Below the pieces are notes generated by a model. That model worked only from the letters and a program-made list of their open reading frames with translations, searched no databases and had not been told where the DNA came from. Positions 59,001 to 64,000 of a stretch of DNA of 64,000 nt are shown in pieces (the stretch's first letter is position 1; each line of letters begins with the position of its first letter). The translations under genes and the position numbers were made by a program. The DNA lies in NCBI GenBank assembly GCA_038329845.1, contig JBBQNJ010000004.1, positions 31,941 through 95,940 on the forward strand, given 5' to 3'. Source of the DNA: JBBQNJ01 sp038329845 (GTDB lineage Bacteria > Planctomycetota > Phycisphaerae > Tepidisphaerales > Tepidisphaeraceae).

Positions 59001-59842
59001 CGGTCGATCATGCGATGACCTTTGCGTTCGGCGGAGATGAGAACGCCGGGTTCAACCCCTACGCCGCCGACTTCATTCGCAACTGGGCCCGGGCCAAGTA
59101 TGGGATCGACATGACGCTCGAGCGGCTGGCGTCGATGAATCTTCGTCGGCTCCGCGATGAGCTGATCGGCCACCAGGAGCGTTATCTCAAGGATGGTGAG
59201 TTGGAAAAGGAGGTCGATGCCCTGATCGCGGCGAATCCGGATTCCCAGGCACTCACCGACGCGGTGAACCGGCGATTCGTGAGCAACCTGACGGGCGCGG
59301 AACTGACTGCGCGTCCCGATGACGAGCAGCCCGTGCGCGATCGCCTGATCGCACATGGGCGCCAGTTTTTCCGGCGGGAACTGCGTGATCTCGAGCAGTT
59401 CGTCTTGATCCAGATCTTCGATCAGAGCTGGAAAGATCACCTCTATGCGATGGACATGCTCAAGAGCGGGATCGGCTTGCAGGCGTTCGCCGAGCGCGAT
59501 CCGCGGGTGGCGTTCAAGAAGGAAGGGTTCCGCTGCTTCCAGGAGATGATGATCGGTGTGCGCGACAAGGTGACGGATTTGATCTTCCGCGCTCGGATCA
59601 TGGGCCAGACCGAAGTACGCAACGCCTATCGCGAAACCGAGGCTGTGCATGACGCCTCAACCGGTTACGGCGTAAGCGAAAATCTCAAGGCGAACGCCGC
59701 CGCGGAAGCCGCGACCGGATCCACCGAAACGTCGGCGATGGTCAAGCCGATCGTCCGCGAAGCCCCGAAAGTCGGGCGCAACGATCCCTGCCCATGCGGC
59801 AGCGGCAAGAAATATAAAAAGTGCTGCGGGGCGAAGGGTTGA
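56090..59842 (+). CDS. secA: Preprotein translocase ATPase SecA, enlarged
   Basis: 1250 residues, against about 900 in E. coli. Walker A MATGEGKTFVAPLA (near residue 169), YGTNSEFGFDFLRDNM, DEVDSILIDEARTPLIISG, TNMAGRGTDIKL, IGTERHTARRIDNQLRGRGG and RQGDPGSSRFYVSLEDD. A coiled-coil insertion (about 320-380; KRKEQAEAALGEAESRKAG) lies before the preprotein cross-linking region, and an extra helical block (about 815-1080) in the C-terminal scaffold region. It ends with the zinc SEC-C tail NDPCPCGSGKKYKKCCGAKG. It drives secretory proteins through SecYEG. Probably regulated through the leader upstream. Confidence 0.97.
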   Translation: MAISTSLARIFGSRNERLLKRYRRVVSQINLLEPRIQALSDEELRTRTQELREGLRGGSLRSPEVLHEAFAIMRESMDRHIGIRAIFNPDEHFDPDKFDDPTLEAYDEVQRQMIATGESWRRVAIPPKIYQAVRALYPESRPPFRTRCFDVQLIGGLVLYEGKIAEMATGEGKTFVAPLACFMRVLEGMHCHVVTVNDYLVRRDAMWVQPAFENLGISVSFIQSEMEPGGEVRRRAYQSDITYGTNSEFGFDFLRDNMKERVDLQVQGPLNFAIVDEVDSILIDEARTPLIISGAAHDDAPKYQRADEVARKVIERNKPWDAVEKLVDAAKRSIKAAEGDSEKNKGNREAIAAAEKRKEQAEAALGEAESRKAGLTQYYEVELDRKSAHLTHEGIAAAQEYAGVGSFFVGNNMEWPHLMEQAMRAHVVYERDKDYVVERGQSGQLEVVIVDEYTGRKMVGRQWSDGLHQAVEAKERVPIKQETQTLATITLQNFFKLYKALAGMTGTAQTEAEEFAKIYRLEVVTIPTNRLVVRQDNEDRVYRKEPEKWEAVIEEIKETSDAGRPVLVGTTSVEKSEMLSKRLMQRYGVEHEVLNAKQHEREASIVLLAGQQHQNANGEMVGNVTIATNMAGRGTDIKLAPDCHKSGGLHVIGTERHTARRIDNQLRGRGGRQGDPGSSRFYVSLEDDLMKMFAGDWTIKVLGWLGMEEGMAIEDKRISKGILRAQKKVEERNFLARKNLLEYDEVMDHQRTVFYGMRQRVLEGLEVDQVIWGMIGDAIADAVDKYITQDFVAATIAEWARVNFDVTIDAEDLRGRRNLQDLEFFIKDKARAEAETTITATLDEFTGEDRDDVAGWDLAGLTSWAMSRFHVNLSKNELRRMSFDELDEHLRHAALEMIEKRDCAGVQKYLEPLYAQGELCNWAKDKFFLEVAPEELVEDARTNRSKPSEQITALLEERARAMYARREIEYPVDHAMTFAFGGDENAGFNPYAADFIRNWARAKYGIDMTLERLASMNLRRLRDELIGHQERYLKDGELEKEVDALIAANPDSQALTDAVNRRFVSNLTGAELTARPDDEQPVRDRLIAHGRQFFRRELRDLEQFVLIQIFDQSWKDHLYAMDMLKSGIGLQAFAERDPRVAFKKEGFRCFQEMMIGVRDKVTDLIFRARIMGQTEVRNAYRETEAVHDASTGYGVSENLKANAAAEAATGSTETSAMVKPIVREAPKVGRNDPCPCGSGKKYKKCCGAKG

Positions 59843-59895
59843 AGCGGGCCGGGCCGGATTGATGCGGCCCCAACCGCCCTATTGGAGATCGACAG

Positions 59896-61806
59896 ATGCG
59901 CATCGGAACCAGTTACTATCCCGAAGGGCTCGGCGATGACGAGTGGGCCAAGGATCTGCGCGCCATGCGCGACGCGGGTCTGACGGTGCTGCGGATCGCG
60001 GAGTTCGCATGGTCGGCGATGGAGCCGCGCGAGGGTGTCTATGACTTCGCCTGGCTGGATCGCTTTCTTAATCTAGCTCATGAACACCGGCTTGAAGTGG
60101 TGCTATGCACCCCCACCGCCACCCCGCCGGCGTGGATGACCACGCAGTATCCCGAGATGATGGTCGAGATGCGCGATGGACGGCGCAATGGCCCGGGCGG
60201 CCGGCGCGACGCCGATGTCGAGAACGAGGTGTATCGCTATTTCAGCGCCCAGATCGCCCAGGCGATGGGCCGGCGCTACGGCGATCATCCGGCGGTGGTC
60301 GGCTGGCAGATCGACAACGAATTGCTCGGGCCCGAAGGCATTGCCCCCGAATGCCACAGCGCCGCGGCGACGTTCCGGTTCCGCCAGCATCTCAAGGCCA
60401 TTCACGGCGATGTGGCCACGCTCAACACCCGCTGGGGAACGCGGTTCTGGAGCCAGGATTACAGCGACTGGGGCGAGGTCCCCACGCCGCGACATCCCCG
60501 CAGCACCATGGGACAGGTGCTGGATTACAGCCGGTATTTCTCCGACAGCCAGAAACGTTTCCTCATCCTCCAGCGCGACGCGCTGCGGGCCGTGGTCTCG
60601 CCGCGGCAATGGATCAGCCACAACTCGACGGCGGTGTTCGACCGCGGATTAGACCACGCCGACTGGGCCGAGGCGCTGGACATTTGCGGCTGGGACGCCT
60701 ACTTCGGTGCCGCCGGAGGATACCGTCCGGCGGCGTCAGCGGCGCTGGCGCACGACCTGTTCCGCTCGGCCAAGCAACTGCCCTTTTGGGCGTTCGAGAC
60801 CAACGCCGTCGATGCGCGAACGACCCCGGCCTATTGGGCCGAAATGCGGGCCCGAGGGGCCGAGGCGGTGATCGTCTGGCATTGGCGTGGCCACCGCGCC
60901 AACGCCGAAGCCGGCAGCAACACCATCTGCGACCACGCCGGGCGACCTTACGACGAGAAAATCCAGTGGCTCAAGGCCATCGCCTCGCGCCCGGAACTGG
61001 CGGTGCCGCTGCCCGAGCGATTCGAGCCACGGCGGGCGGCGATCCTGTTCTGTCCGGATTGCGTCCGCACCAGCCTGACGCCCGATCCCTACATTCAGCG
61101 CGGGCTGGAGAAGAAGATCGGATATCTCAAGGTGCTGGTGGAAACCTATCACCTGGCGCGGGCCGCGGGGATCGCGCTGGACGTGGTGCGACCGGGACAG
61201 CCGCTGGATGGATATGACCTGCTGCTGATGCCAGGGGCCATGTTCCTAAGCGAATCGGCGACGGCGGATATCCGACGATTCGTCGAGCGCGGCGGGGCGC
61301 TGCTGGGAGTCGCTAAGACCGCGCACCAGGACAAATGGGCCACCCGCTATCCGGTTCCCGGTGCGCCGCTGGCCGAGACGTTGGGATTTGCGATGCGCCG
61401 TGAAGTGCAGAGCTCCTCACCGATGAAAATCCAGATGAGCGACGGGCAGATCGTCGAGTGCGAGGCGCATCTCGAGCGGATCGAAGACGCGCCCGCGGCG
61501 ACGATCCGAGGAACGTTCCTCGACGGTCCGGCGGCCGGACAACCGGCGGTGTTATCACACCGGTTCGGTAAGGGCAGCGTTGAATATGTTGCCGGGCTGG
61601 CCCCCAAAGCCATCGACGCGGCCATTCGCCGGGCGGCGGAGTCGGCGAAAATCCCAATCCACGAGCCTGTCGCCGACGGCGCGATCCTCTACCCGGCGCT
61701 CGATGGCGACGGGGCGTGGGCGCTGAATCATTCCGATCAGGCAGTCAAGATCGACGGGGTAACCATAAAACCGGGCGACTTCGGCAAACTCAAGGCGAAG
61801 CGGTAA
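59896..61806 (+). CDS. Beta-galactosidase, GH42
   Basis: 636 residues, the family size. RIGTSYYPEGLGDDEWAKDL, TATPPAWMTTQYPEM, acid/base Glu in VGWQIDNELLG, and a nucleophile Glu in LPFWAFETNAVD. The C-terminal trimerisation (GATase-like) domain includes GYDLLLMPGAMFLSESATAD, followed by a small beta domain. No signal peptide, so it acts in the cytoplasm on imported galactosides. GGAGATCGAC precedes the ATG. It begins 53 nt after secA on the same strand but is functionally unrelated. Confidence 0.93.
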   Translation: MRIGTSYYPEGLGDDEWAKDLRAMRDAGLTVLRIAEFAWSAMEPREGVYDFAWLDRFLNLAHEHRLEVVLCTPTATPPAWMTTQYPEMMVEMRDGRRNGPGGRRDADVENEVYRYFSAQIAQAMGRRYGDHPAVVGWQIDNELLGPEGIAPECHSAAATFRFRQHLKAIHGDVATLNTRWGTRFWSQDYSDWGEVPTPRHPRSTMGQVLDYSRYFSDSQKRFLILQRDALRAVVSPRQWISHNSTAVFDRGLDHADWAEALDICGWDAYFGAAGGYRPAASAALAHDLFRSAKQLPFWAFETNAVDARTTPAYWAEMRARGAEAVIVWHWRGHRANAEAGSNTICDHAGRPYDEKIQWLKAIASRPELAVPLPERFEPRRAAILFCPDCVRTSLTPDPYIQRGLEKKIGYLKVLVETYHLARAAGIALDVVRPGQPLDGYDLLLMPGAMFLSESATADIRRFVERGGALLGVAKTAHQDKWATRYPVPGAPLAETLGFAMRREVQSSSPMKIQMSDGQIVECEAHLERIEDAPAATIRGTFLDGPAAGQPAVLSHRFGKGSVEYVAGLAPKAIDAAIRRAAESAKIPIHEPVADGAILYPALDGDGAWALNHSDQAVKIDGVTIKPGDFGKLKAKR

Positions 61807-61841
61807 GTCGCGGCGAGAGGCGTCCTTCACTTCTGGTGGGG

Positions 61842-61943
61842 GCCTGGAGCCCGCGCATCCCTTCGCAGATGGCAGGCTGGAAGCCCGCACCCCAATCGCC
61901 TTCTTCACACTACTTGGGATGCGGGCCTCTGGCCCGCGCATTC
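61842..61943. repeat. Cluster of palindromic GCGGGC-type repeats (REP-like)
   Basis: Three short palindromes with GC-rich stems: GCCTGGAGCCCGCGCATCC (61842-61860), GGCAGGCTGGAAGCCCGCAC (61871-61890) and GCGGGCCTCTGGCCCGC (61921-61937). GCGCATCCC at 61853 is also in inverted relation to GGGATGCGG at 61917. A near-identical copy of the third palindrome lies inside ubiE. No gene in this 160-nt stretch. Confidence 0.75.
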
Positions 61944-61969
61944 GCGAAGGGCACGCGGCGATGCGCCGC

Positions 61970-62689
61970 TCAATGCCCGTCGATTCGCAGGCTCCATTGT
62001 TCCATCGGTAGGATTTCATCGAAGTCCGACATGAGATGCCCGGCATCAGACAGCGGCAACGCGGCGGCAGGGACGGCGGAAATCCGCTGTGACGCCAGCA
62101 GTGCCTGATCCAGCCGGCGGGCGATCGCCTCGGAGCGCGCCACGGCCAACGCTTCCCGCGCTTGCGATGCTTCCACACGGGCATGGGCTTCGATGAGCCG
62201 GACGGCGTGCAGTTGCTCGCGCAGCTCGTCCCGCTCGGCCCGCAGGGTCTGGATATTTTCGTTGCGAACCTGCAGATTCCCCGCCACTTCCTTCGCGTGT
62301 CCCAGTTCGTTGCCGATCCATGGCGCTGCGGCACCGGCACCCAGCGTCAACACGCCCGCCAACCCCCAGCCCGCCACCGCCGCGCGGCGGGCGGTCGACA
62401 GGTTGCGCGTCTCGGCGGCCATGGCACGCTCATAGGCGCTGGCCGCCTGTTCGGCCCGTTCGGCCGCCGCCTCGGCCAGAACCAGGCACAAATGCGAGAG
62501 CGTCGAATCCTCGTCGGTGTCCGGGTGAGTCTCTTCGGCATCCAAGTCGTCGATGATCCCGGCCTCGAGTTCGGCCGCGGCGGCGTTGGCCGCCAGTTCC
62601 GACGCCCGAACCGCAGGCCACAATTGCCTTTGGACCTCTTGATATGGTGTGATCGATTGCGTCGTCGCTTCGTCCGTATATCTGGGCAT
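61970..62689 (-). CDS. Single-pass membrane protein with coiled coils
   Basis: 239 residues from ATG 62689, with GGGAGG 5 nt upstream; the frame extends to 62824 without support. Acidic N-terminal part (IIDDLDAEETHPDTDEDSTL), an Ala-rich helix, one membrane segment (AAVAGWGLAGVLTLGAGAAA, about 125-145) and a coiled coil (NIQTLRAERDELREQLHAVR) with a helical tail. No family recognised. It is convergent with the GH42 gene and divergent from the PAS-GGDEF gene. Confidence 0.7.
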   Translation of the reverse strand: MPRYTDEATTQSITPYQEVQRQLWPAVRASELAANAAAAELEAGIIDDLDAEETHPDTDEDSTLSHLCLVLAEAAAERAEQAASAYERAMAAETRNLSTARRAAVAGWGLAGVLTLGAGAAAPWIGNELGHAKEVAGNLQVRNENIQTLRAERDELREQLHAVRLIEAHARVEASQAREALAVARSEAIARRLDQALLASQRISAVPAAALPLSDAGHLMSDFDEILPMEQWSLRIDGH

Positions 62690-62896
62690 CGGAGCCTCCC
62701 TGACCCTTGGGGTCCAACACTCTCCATATCGGACGAAGCGCCTTTTCATCGCCAGTGCCCCCGACCCGCCGCGGCGACGGCGGGACAAACTGCCTTCTTC
62801 GTCATGCGACTCTCCCCCTGCCAATTGAGGTTTATGAAGTCAATTGCACGTCCAGATTTGTCGATGTGGTGAGGAAGCCCAACCCGGACTGTCCGT

Positions 62897-63823
62897 ATGC
62901 AGTGCCAACCCGACTACCGCGACATCCTCGACCACCTCGCCGACGGGGTCTACTTTGTGGACACCCAGCGAGTCATCAGTTATTGGAACCGCGGCGCCGA
63001 GGCGCTGACCGGATATGCCGCCTCGGAGGTTATCGGACGCCCCTGCCATGACAACATCCTCACCCATTGCACCAGCGACGGCGTATGCCTCTGCCGCGCG
63101 GGCTGCCCGCTGGCGGCGACGATTCAAGACGGCGCGACCCGCGAGGCGCTGGTCTATCTGCGCCACCGCGACGGGCATCGTGTGCCGGTCATGGTCCGGG
63201 CAGCACCGCTGCACGATACATCGGGGCAAATCGTCGGGGCCGTCGAATCGTTCTCCGATGCCACCCGCCTGCATGAGGCCGAGCGCCAGGCCGAGCGATC
63301 CCGCAAGTTGTCGCTGCTGGACCCGCTGACCAAGATGGCCAATCGCCGGGCCTTGGAGGGCGCCATCGCCTCGCGCCTCGCCGAATGCGCCGTGGTCGGC
63401 GGGCACGTGGGACTGATCATCGTGGACATCGACCACTTCAAGCAGATCAACGACCGGTTGGGCCACGAGGTGGGCGATCGAGTGATCCGCATGGTGGCAA
63501 TGTCGATGCGATCGACGACCCGGCGCGGCGACGTGGTGGGACGCTGGGGCGGGGATGAGCTGGCGGCGGTTCTCGAGCAGGTGACGCAATGCGACCTGGA
63601 AATGCTCGCCGGGCGAATGCGGATTATGGTCGAACACAGCTTCATCGATCCCGGCGGGGCCGATCCCAAGTCGCTTCACGCCACGATCTCGCTGGGACTG
63701 GCGATCTCGGGTCCCAGCCCGACCAGCGCCGCTGAGTTGTTCCGCCACGCCGATGAGTCCCTCTACGCCGCCAAGCGGGCCGGGCGCAATCGCATCGGCT
63801 GCTGCGCCGCGACCGCCGCATGA
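62897..63823 (+). CDS. PAS-GGDEF diguanylate cyclase
   Basis: 308 residues, soluble. PAS domain (about 5-130): ILDHLADGVYFVDTQRVISY, ALTGYAASEVIG, then a Cys-rich insert PCHDNILTHC plus GVCLCRAGCPL with five Cys, and HRVPVMVRAAPLHD. GGDEF domain (about 140-300): SLLDPLTKMANRRALEGAI, VDIDHFKQINDRLGHEVGD, and the active site GRWGGDELAAVL, where GGDEL replaces GGDEF. RRGD five residues before it fits the inhibitory I-site RxxD. It should make c-di-GMP from GTP under control of the PAS domain. The Cys cluster may bind a metal, cluster or heme, or sense redox. Confidence 0.92.
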   Translation: MQCQPDYRDILDHLADGVYFVDTQRVISYWNRGAEALTGYAASEVIGRPCHDNILTHCTSDGVCLCRAGCPLAATIQDGATREALVYLRHRDGHRVPVMVRAAPLHDTSGQIVGAVESFSDATRLHEAERQAERSRKLSLLDPLTKMANRRALEGAIASRLAECAVVGGHVGLIIVDIDHFKQINDRLGHEVGDRVIRMVAMSMRSTTRRGDVVGRWGGDELAAVLEQVTQCDLEMLAGRMRIMVEHSFIDPGGADPKSLHATISLGLAISGPSPTSAAELFRHADESLYAAKRAGRNRIGCCAATAA

Positions 63824-63871
63824 TTTGGAACCAAAAACACCAAAAACGGGACAGGTGCTAATGCCATTTGG

Positions 63872-64000
63872 TTAAGCTATAACCTCTTCCGAATACTGCG
63901 GTTGTCGATATGCCACACGGGGCTTGGTCATCAGGTCGTACTCCTTCATTCGTTTCTTCTTCACGCGCGGGCAGTATCGCCCTGGTCGTGATGGGTTCAC
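63872..64000 (-). mobile_element. C-terminal fragment of an IS transposase, running off the right edge
   Basis: The minus strand ends with an open frame of 42 residues to a TAA at 63874-63872: it contains SRPGRYCPRVKKKRMKEYDL and MTKPRVAYRQPQYSEEVIA. The basic R-x-Y-P-R-V-K-K pattern is that of the C-terminus of IS4-type DDE transposases. Behind the stop, CGGGACAGGTGC and AATGCCATTTGGTTAA (63847-63876) may be the IS end. It cannot be told whether the element is complete. Confidence 0.6.

Noticed and set aside
55622..59650. A 1342-residue open frame on the minus strand across secA
   Set aside because: It is the antisense shadow of secA. The secA frame has every SecA motif; the antisense chain is His/Leu/Arg-rich without domains, as expected opposite GC-rich coding DNA.
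61807..61969. Short coding gene behind the GH42 gene
   Set aside because: Only palindromic repeats here; frames are interrupted or consist of repeat translation.

Overview
The window is about 64 kb of high-GC bacterial DNA that looks planctomycete, most likely Phycisphaerae-like. The evidence is gene content: an adjacent DUF1800/DUF1501 pair, a DUF4159 protein in an ExbB/ExbD operon, a LacI-type regulator joined to a pseudopilin with an H-x9-DG-like C-terminus, a planctomycete-style cytochrome-c-like domain, and an enlarged SecA of 1250 residues. Only part of one gene is seen at the left edge, and an IS transposase tail runs off the right edge. There is no rRNA, CRISPR array or prophage.

Layout. 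(1) 228-12730, minus strand: one tightly packed operon encoding ExbD, two giant TPR/beta-sandwich exported proteins, a DUF4159 protein, another TPR protein, ExbB, a second ExbD and a small TPR membrane protein. Most junctions are 4-nt start/stop overlaps. It reads as an undescribed proton-motive-force-driven envelope machine. (2) 12867-17193, plus: DUF1800, a Tat-type DUF1501 protein and a Ppx/GppA-HD phosphatase. (3) 17330-25788, plus: a clan GH-A glycosidase with carbohydrate-binding modules, a LuxR-type HTH protein, two lipoproteins, an aldo/keto reductase and a HEAT protein, broken by a 106-bp inverted-repeat element and a repeat-rich 400-bp stretch. (4) 26038-34456: a polysaccharide locus with the LacI-pseudopilin fusion, a pectate-lyase-like beta-helix protein, an acetyl-xylan-esterase-like hydrolase, a TPR protein and an orphan solute-binding protein. 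(5) 34453-44186: mixed housekeeping genes (amrS, tsaC, Ser/Thr kinase, RidA, dodecin, hisA, pdxJ, dapA, aroDE). (6) 44322-47759, minus: tRNA-Thr, tuf, rpmG, tRNA-Trp, secE, nusG, in the classical order but without rplK after nusG. (7) 48070-55557: a ubiE-type methyltransferase invaded by repeats, PilZ, alpha-amylase, RecQ, a Gfo/Idh/MocA oxidoreductase and a lipoprotein. (8) 55644-61806, plus: a promoter, a small secreted ORF and an intrinsic terminator in front of secA, then a GH42 beta-galactosidase. (9) 61842-64000: palindromic repeats, a coiled-coil membrane protein, a PAS-GGDEF cyclase and the IS fragment.

Most interesting: the ExbBD/TPR/DUF4159 operon with its shared beta-sandwich module; the secA leader, which resembles a SecM-type monitoring device but ends in a terminator; the in-frame LacI-pseudopilin fusion with its own internal ribosome-binding site; and a palindromic repeat that has become part of the methyltransferase coding sequence. 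Function calls rest on motif recognition by eye; no database search was run.
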